DNA from: Actinomycetota bacterium
GTDB lineage: Bacteria > Actinomycetota > CADDZG01 > WHSQ01
Direction of reading: 5' to 3'
DNA: 25,795 nucleotides
NCBI GenBank assembly: GCA_019348445.1
Contig: JAHWJK010000008.1
Span: 1 to 25,795 of the forward strand
Shown: positions 6,754-14,870 of the stretch, piece by piece
Position numbering within the stretch: the stretch's first letter is position 1
Layout: each line of letters starts with the position of its first letter
Notes under the pieces: generated by a model
The model's database searches: none
What the model was told of the DNA's origin: nothing
Seen by the model: the letters and a program-made list of their open reading frames with translations, nothing else
Program-made: the position numbers and the translations under genes

Positions 6754-7817
6754 CAGGTGGTCTCTACCTCGTGGACGAAACGCCGACCGTTCACGCGAGC
6801 GAGGTGAACCACGAGGTCGAACGCATGCGTGAAGCGCGTTCGCAACGTGGACTCCGACAGCCGGCTACCCGCCGCGGCAAGCGAGACGAAGCGGTCCACC
6901 ACGTCGGCGGCCGACCGCGCGTGAACCGTCACGAGCGATCCGGGGTGGCCCGTAGAGAACGCGTCCAGAGCGACGAGCGCCTCGGCCCCCCTGACTTCAC
7001 CAACCACGATCCGGTCGGGGCGCATCCTCAAGGTCGCCCGGAACAGATCGCTCAACGTCACCTCTCCATAACCTTCGACGTTGGGCGGCCGCGCGACCAG
7101 CGACACGCAGTGCCCACATTGCGGCTGGAGCTCGGGCGTCTCCTCGATCGTGACGATGCGTTCCGTGTCCGGAACCTCGGCAAGCAACGCGTTGAGCAAC
7201 GTCGTCTTCCCTGATCCCGTACCGCCGCTGATGGCTATCGTCTTGCGGCCCCGAACCGCGTCGACTAGTAGACGGCCGAGCGCGTCGTCGAACATCCCTC
7301 GATCTTGGAGATCCTCAAGACGTAGCGGCGATTCGGGGAAGCGTCTGATCGAGACCTTTGGCCCGTCCGGCGCCAACGGCGGCAGCACGACATGCATGCG
7401 CGAGCCATTCGGAAGAGCGACGTCTGCGATCGGACGAGCGGTGTCGACGCGTCCGCCGCCTCGAGAGATCAGGCGCTCGATCGTCGCCCGGAACTCTTCC
7501 TCCGAAGAGAACACGATCGGCGATCTGGCAAGGACTCCGTCCCGCTCGACCCACACGTCGTCGTAGCCATTGACGAGGATGTCGGTTACGCGCTCGTCGC
7601 GGATGAGTGGATCGAGCGCTCCGTAACCGTCGACGAACGCGGCTACTCGTTCGACGACGCGTGGCGACGACCCGTTGTCGATGAGAAGGGCCCGCATCGC
7701 GAGCCTGCGTGCGGCTTCATCGAGATCGGCGAGCTCGTCGTGTTCGAGGACGATCTCGAGCGCGTCGCTCAGGCCGTTGCCAGCGCCCGCCATAGCCTCT
7801 TGATCTGCCACAACCAC
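6753..7817 (-). CDS. tadA: TadA/CpaF-type secretion ATPase
   Basis: A 354-residue hexameric secretion ATPase powering Flp pilus assembly. An N-terminal domain (about residues 55-160) contains GALDPLIRDERVTDILVNG and the arginine-rich VSIRRF. The core follows: Walker A GGTGSGKT (198-205), the acidic box IVTIEETPELQ (221-231), a Walker B-like RIVVGEVRG (269-277) and the His-box GHPGSLVTVHA (290-300). All expected catalytic elements are present. It corresponds to Rv3659c. The GTG at 7817 overlaps the end of the CpaE-like gene by 49 bases; an ATG at 7793 with AAGAGG nearby is an equally reasonable start. The stop overlaps the platform gene start by one base. Confidence 0.95.
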   Translation of the reverse strand: MVVADQEAMAGAGNGLSDALEIVLEHDELADLDEAARRLAMRALLIDNGSSPRVVERVAAFVDGYGALDPLIRDERVTDILVNGYDDVWVERDGVLARSPIVFSSEEEFRATIERLISRGGGRVDTARPIADVALPNGSRMHVVLPPLAPDGPKVSIRRFPESPLRLEDLQDRGMFDDALGRLLVDAVRGRKTIAISGGTGSGKTTLLNALLAEVPDTERIVTIEETPELQPQCGHCVSLVARPPNVEGYGEVTLSDLFRATLRMRPDRIVVGEVRGAEALVALDAFSTGHPGSLVTVHARSAADVVDRFVSLAAAGSRLSESTLRTRFTHAFDLVVHLARVNGRRFVHEVETT

Positions 7818-8638
7818 GGAGACAGCGGGGACGTCAACAGACTCCCGTCGTCCTCGGCGTCACGAAGCCCGGCCGAGCATGGCAACTCGACCGCGACTTT
7901 TCGCTGCAACAGCTGTTCGATGTCCTTGCGTCGCAGGCTGCTTCCCGGCCCCAACCTGTTCGTCACGATCGCCCACCTGATCGCGGCGTGCGTATCGATG
8001 ATGGCGCGGGCGCGTTCGGCGGACGGACGCGTTGGCGCGAGGACCAGAACTCCGATCGCTCCGCGAGCCGCGAGCGCGGCCACCCCATCCTTCGGAACGT
8101 CGACGATGGCGTGGTCGAAGACCGGCAGTGACCTTTCGAGGACCGTCGCAACGTGGTCGACCGTCGCCGTTGGAGGAGCGAGCAGGACGCGGAATCCGGG
8201 AGCTACGGGTAGCGCACTCAGCTCGATCGGCTCGTCTTCAAGGACGTCTCCCCACGACTTCGCCGAGGGCATCGCCAACCGCCGCCGCAGGTCGTCACCC
8301 GAGGCTTCGATCAAACAACCCCCGGAGATCCCGGCAAGATGCAACGCGACCGACGACGCCCCGCAACCTCCCGTAGCGCCGACGACGAAGATCGCTCGCC
8401 CCGCCGTCGTTGCAAGCCGCGCCGCTATATCCGCAATGAGTTTCCCGGGGTCGGTTGGATCGAAGAGGACGTATCCGTCGCGGTAGCGGTCGGGGCCGCA
8501 GACGACGACATCTGCATCGGTTGGGACATCCTCGTGCAGCTTGACGATCCACGAAGCGGGGGCCGTGTCGAATGCTCGAGCGAGCTGAAGGCGGATCTTG
8601 TCATCCCTACTGACGGCCGCTATCCGATGCACGAGCAC
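7769..8638 (-). CDS. CpaE/TadZ-like (Ssd-type) MinD-family protein of the Tad locus
   Basis: A 289-residue ParA/MinD-type protein. The N-terminal ~80 residues form a receiver-like domain without the phosphorylation pattern (VVVCGPDRYRDGY). The P-loop region is VVGATGGCGASSVALHLA (85-102). The later blocks HAIVDVPKDG (Walker B-like), GVLVLAPTRPSAERA and WAIVTNRLGPG fit the MinD fold. Its Walker A is strongly altered: the position of the signature lysine is Thr89 and the catalytic GKT/S lysine is Ala94. CpaE/TadZ proteins often carry atypical P-loops and localise Tad machinery to the pole; it is positionally equivalent to Rv3660c (Ssd). The GTG start at 8638 has no clear ribosome site and lies 35 bases from a divergent HAD gene, so a bidirectional promoter is probably in or near that gap. 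Confidence 0.87.
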   Translation of the reverse strand: MLVHRIAAVSRDDKIRLQLARAFDTAPASWIVKLHEDVPTDADVVVCGPDRYRDGYVLFDPTDPGKLIADIAARLATTAGRAIFVVGATGGCGASSVALHLAGISGGCLIEASGDDLRRRLAMPSAKSWGDVLEDEPIELSALPVAPGFRVLLAPPTATVDHVATVLERSLPVFDHAIVDVPKDGVAALAARGAIGVLVLAPTRPSAERARAIIDTHAAIRWAIVTNRLGPGSSLRRKDIEQLLQRKVAVELPCSAGLRDAEDDGSLLTSPLSPWLWQIKRLWRALATA

Positions 8639-8673
8639 AGTTCACCGAGCAAGCGCCCCACCTGCTGTGGCCG

Positions 8674-9498
8674 GTGCCACAGCGCGACAATCAGAGCGTG
8701 GAAGCAGCATTCTTCGATCTCGACAAGACGATCGTGGCGCGGTCGAGCCCGCTCGCACTCAGTCGCTCTTTCTTCAGCGCCGGGCTGATCACTCGGTCGT
8801 CATTGCTCAAATCGATCTACGCGCAGTTCGTCTTCCACCTGATGGGGGCGGACGAGACGAAGATGGAGAAGATGCGCGTGGAGGCCGCGAAGCTCACGTC
8901 GGGGTGGGAGCAGGAGAAGGTTCGACAAGTCGTAACCGAAGTGCTCGAGGAAGTCATCTCGCCGTTGATCTATGCCGAAGCTCTCGAACTGATCCACGAC
9001 CATCGCATGGCAGGCCGTCTGATCTGCATCGTTTCGTCGTCGCCCGAAGAGATCGTCGAACCCCTTGCAAAGATGTTGGAGGTGGACCGCTACATCGCAA
9101 CGAAGCCGAAGGTCGTGGACGGCCTCTACACCGGGGACCTGGCGTTTTACGCTTACGGACCCGCCAAGGCCGACGCGATCGAGAAGCTCGCCGCAGAACT
9201 CGGCCTCGATCTGAACGGATCGTTCGCGTACTCCGATTCGCCGACGGATCTCCCGATGCTGGAACTGGTGGGCAATCCGGTCGCGGTGAGTCCCGACCGG
9301 ACGCTGCGCCGCATCGCGCAGGAGCGTGGGTGGGAGATCGAGTATTTCCGGAACCCCGTCAGCTTGCGCCGACGCCTCCCACAGTTGCGAGGGCCTGAGC
9401 TGACACCGAGACATGGCGCGGCGGCGGCCATGATGGTCGTGGGGGTGGCCGCGGCGGGGTGGTGGCTCAGCCGCAGGACCGCTACGAGAGACGAATAG
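8674..9498 (+). CDS. HAD-superfamily IB (SerB-like) phosphatase with C-terminal membrane segment
   Basis: A 274-residue HAD hydrolase. Motif I is AFFDLDKTIV (Asp15 nucleophile and Asp17), motif II the Ser in ICIVSSSPEEI, motif III a Lys in YGPAKADAI, and motif IV AYSDSPTDLPML with its acidic pair. A cap insertion between motifs I and II contains GADETKMEKMRVEAAKL. The C-terminus adds a hydrophobic segment (GAAAAMMVVGVAAAGWWLS) and a short basic tail, suggesting membrane attachment. This gene is divergent from the CpaE-like gene, exactly as the HAD gene Rv3661 is next to Rv3660c. The substrate is unknown; subfamily IB members act on phosphoserine or phospholipid-type phosphates. GTG at 8674 is the longest start; GTG at 8698 (VEAAFFDLD) is also likely. 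The NlpC/P60 gene follows after 10 bases. Confidence 0.85.
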   Translation: MPQRDNQSVEAAFFDLDKTIVARSSPLALSRSFFSAGLITRSSLLKSIYAQFVFHLMGADETKMEKMRVEAAKLTSGWEQEKVRQVVTEVLEEVISPLIYAEALELIHDHRMAGRLICIVSSSPEEIVEPLAKMLEVDRYIATKPKVVDGLYTGDLAFYAYGPAKADAIEKLAAELGLDLNGSFAYSDSPTDLPMLELVGNPVAVSPDRTLRRIAQERGWEIEYFRNPVSLRRRLPQLRGPELTPRHGAAAAMMVVGVAAAGWWLSRRTATRDE

Positions 9499-9508
9499 GC
9501 TGCTCGGG

Positions 9509-10576
9509 ATGCCTGAGTCGACGAGCGGGCGAACTCGTCGCGTAGCGGTGCGTTCCCTCGCCCTCGCACTATGCGGGATCTCTCTCCTATCGGCCGGAGA
9601 TCTGCATGCGACGCCGCGCAGAGAACGACTCGACGCCGCTAAGGAACGGCTCTACGAGCTGGAGAAGGAATTTGAACTCGTAGTCGAGCGCTACAACGCG
9701 ACGAACGAAAAGCTCATCGAGATCCAGTCCGAGATCTCGGCAACGCGCCTCGTGGTGGACGAGCTGCAGGATCGGATGGACGCGCGCCAGAGCGATGCGG
9801 TCTCGCTTGCGAAGGAGCTCTACATGTCGGGTGGTGCGGCGATCGCGTTCGAGTCGATCTTGTCGGCCGAGTCGATCGGCGAGCTCGAGAAAACGGTCGA
9901 ATACCTCCGCGCGTCCGAGCAGGCGCAGGCGAAGGTCTTCGAAAGCCTCGCGGTCGATCGCGCCGAGCTGAATCGCCATATCGCGATCCTCGAAGAGGAC
10001 CGGGGGCGCGCGGTCGCAACCGAAGCGCGCCTGAGTGACCTCCGCCAGGAGATCGAAGCAAAGGTCGCGAGCCAACAGGACGAGATAGCCGAACTAAATG
10101 CCGCGATCGAGGCCGCCGCGCTACGCCGCGCCGAAGCACGTCGTGAGGCCGCGGCTGCCGCTGCAGTGCCGGTTGGCGCGCCGTCTCTTTCGGTCCCCGC
10201 ACGACCCGCCCCCGCGCCCAATCCCGGCGCGCAGACTGCCGTCGACGCCGCTCTGTCCCAGGTTGGGAAGCCTTATCAATGGGGCGCGGAGGGACCCGAT
10301 TCTTACGACTGTTCTGGGCTGACGCTGTGGGCGTGGGCCAAGGCCGGGGTGTCGTTGCCGCACAACTCGGGGATGCAACAAGCCGCGATCGCGCCGGTGT
10401 CCCGCGACGAGCTGCAGCCGGGCGACCTCATCTTCTTCGGGAGCCCGGTGCACCACGTGTCCATGTACATCGGCAACGGCCAGATGGTCGAGGCCCCGTA
10501 TACGGGGCAGTTCGTTCGCGTCGTGCCGGCGGATCGGTGGAGCGACTTCGCGGGGGCCGGACGCCCCGGTGTGTGA
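9509..10576 (+). CDS. Coiled-coil NlpC/P60 peptidoglycan hydrolase (RipA-like)
   Basis: A 355-residue secreted D,L-endopeptidase. There is a Sec signal peptide (basic residues to 15, hydrophobic 16-30, probable cleavage after LHA near residue 34). Long coiled-coil regions span about 36-110 and 120-215, followed by an Ala/Pro-rich linker (216-240). The NlpC/P60 domain covers about 243-355: Cys268 in DCSGLTLWAW, His316 in HVSMYIG and Glu328 in MVEAP. The spacing of 12 between His and Glu equals that of the RipA triad (C383-H432-E444). RipA-type enzymes cut stem peptides and help separate daughter cells; the coiled coil often restrains activity until a partner such as FtsX binds. ATG at 9509 has only a weak GGG-rich upstream site, and coupling with the HAD gene is likely. 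Confidence 0.93.
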   Translation: MPESTSGRTRRVAVRSLALALCGISLLSAGDLHATPRRERLDAAKERLYELEKEFELVVERYNATNEKLIEIQSEISATRLVVDELQDRMDARQSDAVSLAKELYMSGGAAIAFESILSAESIGELEKTVEYLRASEQAQAKVFESLAVDRAELNRHIAILEEDRGRAVATEARLSDLRQEIEAKVASQQDEIAELNAAIEAAALRRAEARREAAAAAAVPVGAPSLSVPARPAPAPNPGAQTAVDAALSQVGKPYQWGAEGPDSYDCSGLTLWAWAKAGVSLPHNSGMQQAAIAPVSRDELQPGDLIFFGSPVHHVSMYIGNGQMVEAPYTGQFVRVVPADRWSDFAGAGRPGV

Positions 10577-10583
10577 CCCCTAA

Positions 10584-10745
10584 CTAATCGTCCTTGCCGT
10601 CCTTGTCGGCTTCGTCGATCTGGTTCTCGACGTCGTTGCCGACTTCCTCGACGTCCCTCTGGTCTTCCCTATCGCATGCGATCCCGGCGGCGGCCGGGAC
10701 CACCAGAAGCGCGACGAATCCCAGGCGAGCGAGCTTCTCTTTCAT
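10584..10745 (-). CDS. Small acidic putative lipoprotein, 53 residues
   Basis: A 53-codon gene in the gap between the NlpC/P60 and transglycosylase genes. The ATG at 10745 has a near-ideal AGGAGG ribosome site six bases upstream. The protein has a basic start (MKEKLARLG), a hydrophobic segment (FVALLVVPAAAGIA) and Cys24, then a highly charged tail rich in Asp/Glu/Lys with GNDVENQIDEADK. Signal plus a single Cys after G-I-A is a slightly atypical lipobox; lipidation is likely but not certain. The tail could form an amphipathic helix. It is transcribed after, and in the same direction as, the transglycosylase gene. I do not recognise a family. Convergence with the NlpC/P60 gene leaves only seven bases between stops. 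Confidence 0.72.
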   Translation of the reverse strand: MKEKLARLGFVALLVVPAAAGIACDREDQRDVEEVGNDVENQIDEADKDGKDD

Positions 10746-10824
10746 GGTCATCCTCCTCAGCAGAACCTGACGGAGGCATACCCCCGATACGCAGAGTTAT
10801 TCCTCGACTACGGAGAGCGATCCA

Positions 10825-11751
10825 TTAGGCGTCGCGCCCCGGCCCCGTGAGCTGCATGTCGCCCTTTGTGGTCTTCACGAAGACCTGCCAAAAAAGATAC
10901 GAGTAGAAGCTGTGGGGGCGCTTCTTCATCTCGTCTGCGTAGGTGCGGATGGCGCGGACGTAGGCCCAACTTCTGTTGTAGGCGAATAAGGCATCGTTCA
11001 TGCGCTCGGGTGCGCCCGATGCGCTCAGGTAACGCGCGGCCGCCATGATCGCATCGTGCGGGTTCCACACGTTGCCCTCTCCATAGATCGCCCACGTCCC
11101 CGGCATGAACTGCATCGGCCCCAATGCGCCCGCGGAGCTAGGACCCATGAACCGGCCGAACTTCGATTCGACGAAGTTGAGCGAGGCCAGGATCTCCACC
11201 GGGATGTCGTAACGGCGACCCGCCTTCCGATAGAAACGCTGGAGCTTGTGGTGCGGATCGACCGGCGTGACCCGCATACGCACGGGCGGCTCGATCGGGC
11301 TCGCAAGCGCGCTCAGCCCGGCCGCCGCTTGGACATGCGCATCGATCTTCCGCGCGAGCCAGCGCGGCACCTTCCGGATCACGGCCGTCGCGAGATCGGG
11401 CTTCTTCGTGAGCGCCCGGTACATGCGTTGTTGCCACAGGGCTCCCAGAGCGACGCGGCGACCTGCCGGAGAACGCATCCAACCGCCGCGCTCCAACCAC
11501 ATGCCGATCGCCTTCTTCAGCTTGAGCTCGGTGGCATGGACCTGTTCGGCTAGCCGATCCGGTCTGATCGGAACGCGCTTGTCGGGATGCGGGAAAGACA
11601 CCAGGCGGCCGCGCGCGGGAGTGGGTTGGGGTTCGGACGTCTTCGAGGGGCTCGGAGATGCAGTAACCAGGGTGCCGAGAACGTCGTCGTCTGCCGCCGA
11701 CGAGCACGCAACGAGGAAGACCATCGCGACGGCCGCCGACAACAACTTCAT
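10825..11751 (-). CDS. Lytic transglycosylase (SLT/MltB-like) lipoprotein
   Basis: A 308-residue exported muralytic enzyme. The frame continues upstream, but the ATG at 11751 starts a signal peptide MKLLSAAVAMVFLVAC with lipobox LVAC (Cys16). A Ser/Pro/Thr-rich linker (about 28-48) follows, then a helical N-terminal region (60-150). The catalytic domain is at about 170-275: LNFVESKFGRFMGPSSAGALG (Glu195 as general acid), PMQFMPGTW (212-220), GNVWNPHDAIMAAARYL (226-242) and ALFAYNRSWAYV (254-265). The GPMQFMPGTW motif is typical of bacterial SLT/MltB-type glycan-strand cleaving enzymes. No Shine-Dalgarno is obvious. The nearby NlpC/P60 and LCP genes make this part of a cell-wall cluster; the C-terminal tail past residue 280 is unusual but unassigned. 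Confidence 0.9.
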   Translation of the reverse strand: MKLLSAAVAMVFLVACSSAADDDVLGTLVTASPSPSKTSEPQPTPARGRLVSFPHPDKRVPIRPDRLAEQVHATELKLKKAIGMWLERGGWMRSPAGRRVALGALWQQRMYRALTKKPDLATAVIRKVPRWLARKIDAHVQAAAGLSALASPIEPPVRMRVTPVDPHHKLQRFYRKAGRRYDIPVEILASLNFVESKFGRFMGPSSAGALGPMQFMPGTWAIYGEGNVWNPHDAIMAAARYLSASGAPERMNDALFAYNRSWAYVRAIRTYADEMKKRPHSFYSYLFWQVFVKTTKGDMQLTGPGRDA

Positions 11752-11777
11752 CGACGACAGGCTACGCGGTCGTGGTC

Positions 11778-12767
11778 TTAAGTCGAATCTGCGACCGCGC
11801 CTGCGGGTACGGCCTCCACCCGGCGCTGTTGAGGCGATGGACCTGTCTCGCGGCGGACGATCACCGCGACGGAAGCGATGATGATCGCGGCGGCTCCCAA
11901 CATCGTCGGGGTGAGCTGTTCGTCGAGGATGAGCCATCCCAGCGTGATGGCGATCACGGGATTGACGAACGCGTAGGTAGCCACCTTGGAGACGGGGACG
12001 TTCTGCAACGCCCAGACGTACGCGGTGAACGCCACCCACGACCCGAACACGACGAGGTATCCGAGCGCCACCAACGACGGGACGGAGAACTCCTCGAAGT
12101 GGATGTCACCGAATTCTCCTCGCAACCCGCCCACGATGGTCGTCGCGATCCCACCGAAGAGCATCTGGTACGCAGTCGAAACGAATGGGTTCGCGGGCAT
12201 ATCGATCCGTCCGGAGAGGAACGAGCCGGCCGCCCAGAACATGGGGGCGAAGATCAACAGGATGATCCCGATCGTCGTCGATTCTTCGGGTTGCCCGCCG
12301 GGCAAGACCAACCACGCGACCCCGGCGAAGCCGATAGCGACACCCACGAGCGTGGACCCAGCGATGCGATCGCCGCTCACCCTGCGCATCAAGACGACCC
12401 ACAGGGGCACGCTCGCGATCATCAACGCGGCGAGCGAAGACGAGACCGTCTGCTCGGCGAGCGTGACCAATCCGTTTCCTCCGAGCAACAGCGCGGTCCC
12501 GACGATGGCGCACGAGACGAGCTGCTTACGGCTGACGCGGACGGCGTCGCTGCCGTCCCTGAATCGAAGCCACAGGTAATAGGCGGCACCGGCGACCAGG
12601 AAACGGAAGCTCGCCGACAGCAACGGCGGCACGGTTTCGACCACTACGCGGATCGCGAGATAAGTCGTGCCCCACACGACGTAAACGATCGATAGAGCGG
12701 TCCATACCTGCCAGGTCGGGACTCGTCCGGTGGTTGAGGTCACGCTGGGGGGAACTTGCTCTACCAC
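11778..12767 (-). CDS. EamA-family drug/metabolite transporter (DMT)
   Basis: A 329-residue inner-membrane transporter with about ten hydrophobic helices in two EamA repeats. The first repeat begins at WTALSIVYVVWGTTYLAIRV (about 21-40), with P..LSASFRFL and LLLGGNGLVTLAEQ following. The second begins around GIILLIFAPMFWAAGSFLSG and ends with VNPVIAITLGWLILDEQLTP, a classic end-of-repeat motif. It resembles the YedA/RhaT-type permeases, which export metabolites or amino acids; the substrate cannot be read from sequence. The GTG at 12767 lacks a clear ribosome site, and a GTG eight codons later is possible. It follows the DgcN-like gene by 27 bases in the same direction, so it could be co-transcribed with the D-glutamate genes; this link is an inference from position. 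Confidence 0.9.
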   Translation of the reverse strand: MVEQVPPSVTSTTGRVPTWQVWTALSIVYVVWGTTYLAIRVVVETVPPLLSASFRFLVAGAAYYLWLRFRDGSDAVRVSRKQLVSCAIVGTALLLGGNGLVTLAEQTVSSSLAALMIASVPLWVVLMRRVSGDRIAGSTLVGVAIGFAGVAWLVLPGGQPEESTTIGIILLIFAPMFWAAGSFLSGRIDMPANPFVSTAYQMLFGGIATTIVGGLRGEFGDIHFEEFSVPSLVALGYLVVFGSWVAFTAYVWALQNVPVSKVATYAFVNPVIAITLGWLILDEQLTPTMLGAAAIIIASVAVIVRRETGPSPQQRRVEAVPAGAVADST

Positions 12768-12794
12768 CGGTGTATTCCGGCAGCGGGTGAATTC

Positions 12795-13838
12795 CTAAGA
12801 ATCTAAGGCAGCGGACAGCGCGTCCCACAGTTTCGGCGCGTCGCCGCGCAGGACATCGCCGGCGGGCAGTCCCGTATCGCGTTCGGCGGCCGCCAGAACC
12901 TCGTCGGCGGAATCGTCCGGCAGACCGTGACAATTGATCGAGACACAGGCGACTTTCGCAGGACGATTTACCGCCGCCAACCCTTCGTAGGTCGCGACGA
13001 GCTCCGACAACGGCGGGAGCTTCGTGTAGGGAGGCTCCTCGATCGCGTCGCGGCCGGCGTGGTGGCACAGCACCAACGCGTGAGGGCACGACCCGTGCAA
13101 CAGACCCAGCGTGACCGCCGAATACGCCGGATGCCACACGCTGCCTTGGCCCTCGATAACGAGGACCTCCGAGTCCGGCTCGGCGTCCACGACCAACTGC
13201 TCCGCCGCGCCCGCGACGAAGTCGGAGATGACACGGTCGATGGCGATCCCCTTACCCGCGATGAGCACACCCGTCTGCCCCGTCGCGACGAACTCGCACT
13301 TCGTTCCCGCATCGAGACCGGCACGCGTTAGTTCGAGCGCAGTCGTCTTCTTCCCAACCGCGCAGTCGCTGCCCACGGTCAAGGCGATCTTCTGCGGGAC
13401 CTCGAGGGATCTTCCGGAGAACAACGGGATGTCCGCGGGAGGTTCCCTCACGTCCCATAGGCGCACGTTCTTGTCTTTAGCTCGCGCCACGAATTCCGCG
13501 TCGTCGCCGAGCATCGTGTGGAGCCCGTTGACGATCTCCAGACCTGCGTCGATGGCCCCAAGGATCCACTCACGCCAGTGTTCGGGCATCCACCCGCCGG
13601 GCGTAGCCACGCCGAGGAGGAATGACGTCGGCGAATATGCGAGGCCATCCTCGAGGGTCGCAACGATCGGAGCATCTCTGCCGAGCTCCGGCAACAACTC
13701 GGCAACGCGCCGGCCCGCGTTGTCTCGGTCGAGAACTGCCGCGATGTCGTCGCGCGAATAGCGGATGACGCCGTGCGCGGTCTTGGCGTTCCGCTCCAGT
13801 AGGTAACCGTCCGCAAGGATCAGCCACGAACGCTTCAC
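12795..13838 (-). CDS. dgcN: DUF1611-family protein, DgcN-like D-glutamate N-acetyltransferase
   Basis: A 347-residue DUF1611 protein. An N-terminal Rossmann-like region (about 1-130) includes LLGVATPGGWMPEHWREW (74-91) and AIDAGLEIVNGLHTMLGDD (95-113). The C-terminal P-loop domain has GSDCAVGKKTT (156-166) and IEGQGSVWHPAYSAVTLGLLHG, strong family signatures. DgcN was described as a D-glutamate N-acetyltransferase working with the racemase DgcA: D-Glu is acetylated, epimerised to N-acetyl-L-Glu and then used. Here the gene overlaps the DgcA-like gene in a GTGA (13835-13838), the arrangement of that pathway. The GTG at 13838 is fixed by this overlap. Function is inferred from family plus partner; older annotation would call it NAD-dependent epimerase/dehydratase-like. 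Confidence 0.85.
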   Translation of the reverse strand: MKRSWLILADGYLLERNAKTAHGVIRYSRDDIAAVLDRDNAGRRVAELLPELGRDAPIVATLEDGLAYSPTSFLLGVATPGGWMPEHWREWILGAIDAGLEIVNGLHTMLGDDAEFVARAKDKNVRLWDVREPPADIPLFSGRSLEVPQKIALTVGSDCAVGKKTTALELTRAGLDAGTKCEFVATGQTGVLIAGKGIAIDRVISDFVAGAAEQLVVDAEPDSEVLVIEGQGSVWHPAYSAVTLGLLHGSCPHALVLCHHAGRDAIEEPPYTKLPPLSELVATYEGLAAVNRPAKVACVSINCHGLPDDSADEVLAAAERDTGLPAGDVLRGDAPKLWDALSAALDS

Positions 13839-14848
13839 ACGAACGCGTCCTTCGACACGCCGATACCGGGACGATCCGGCAGCGTGATCGTTCCCTTGTC
13901 GTAGCTGATCGAAGGGAACGGATCATCGGCCAACAGCAACGGCCCGTCGAGGTCGACGTGGTCCATGAGCGACGCGATCGCCGCGCCCGCGCCCGTCTGG
14001 ACGCCGGAGTCGAGGTCGCAGCCCAACATGACCTTCATCCCGTGAGCCCGAGCAGTGTGCACTCCTTTTACGAGTTCCCGGATACCGCCTGCTTTCCGGA
14101 GCTTGAGGTTGACACCGTCGACGACTCCCACAAGCTTCGCGACGTCTTTCGACTCCCCGACGTCCTCGTCCGCGAAAACCGCGATCGGCGAGCGCGCGGT
14201 GATTCGTGCGAGGTCTCCGAGGTTGCCTCCACGGATCGGCTGCTCGCACAACTCGATGTCGAACCGATCCAATGCGTTCAGTCGTTCGATCGCCTCCTCG
14301 GTTCCCCAGCCCTCGTTCGCGTCGATGCGGATCTTCCCGGGGAAGCTGTCGCGCAGGGCGCGGACGGCTTCGACATCTCCGTCGAATCCAACCTTGATCT
14401 TGATGATCGGGTGATCGACAAAGCCCTTGGCTCGCTCGACCATCTTGTCGACTTCCGTGATCGGGATCGTGATGGAGGTGGGCGGGATGGGGCGGCCGGC
14501 CAACCCGAGGAAGTCGCGCAGAGGAACTCCGGCGATCGTCGAGGCCAGGTCGTGAAGCGCTACATCGAGCGCGCATCGCGCGGAACCGGCTGGAAGAAGA
14601 GTCGCGACGCCCTCGAGATCGAACGGTCCGTTCAGCCGAGATAGGTCGACTTCCTCCAGTTGCCGGACCACGCTTTCCACCGACTCGCCCCAGCGGTCGG
14701 CCGGACCCACCTCGCCGAGACCGACGGCATCCCCGTAGCGAGCGATGACGAACACATTCGTAGACGAATCCCACGTCTGCCGAGCGATCGTGAAGCGTTC
14801 CTTCAGAGGTAGCTCGCGGACCTCGACCTCGATCGACAGCTCGGGCAT
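13835..14848 (-). CDS. dgcA: Enolase-superfamily epimerase, DgcA-like N-acetyl-D-glutamate racemase
   Basis: A 337-residue member of the muconate-lactonising/dipeptide-epimerase branch of the enolase superfamily. The capping domain is at 1-115. The barrel carries the KxK motif IIKIKVG (Lys150 and Lys152), metal ligands Asp176 (RIDANEGW), Glu202 (ELCEQP) and Asp227 (VFADEDV), and the opposite-face base Lys249 (NLKLRKAGG). The two-lysine arrangement supports 1,1-proton transfer (racemisation or epimerisation). The closest annotated functions by sequence are L-Ala-D/L-Glu epimerase and DgcA; the overlapping DUF1611 gene favours DgcA. ATG at 14848 begins MPELSIEVEVREL. It is the first gene of a probable dgcA-dgcN-transporter operon. 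A dipeptide-epimerase role in peptidoglycan recycling remains possible. Confidence 0.85.
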   Translation of the reverse strand: MPELSIEVEVRELPLKERFTIARQTWDSSTNVFVIARYGDAVGLGEVGPADRWGESVESVVRQLEEVDLSRLNGPFDLEGVATLLPAGSARCALDVALHDLASTIAGVPLRDFLGLAGRPIPPTSITIPITEVDKMVERAKGFVDHPIIKIKVGFDGDVEAVRALRDSFPGKIRIDANEGWGTEEAIERLNALDRFDIELCEQPIRGGNLGDLARITARSPIAVFADEDVGESKDVAKLVGVVDGVNLKLRKAGGIRELVKGVHTARAHGMKVMLGCDLDSGVQTGAGAAIASLMDHVDLDGPLLLADDPFPSISYDKGTITLPDRPGIGVSKDAFV

Positions 14849-14870
14849 GCGCCAACGTTACCGGGCGGAG

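Noticed and set aside
11772..12695. A 307-codon open frame on the plus strand
   Set aside because: It is antisense to the DMT transporter, very rich in Arg/Asp/Glu, without motifs.
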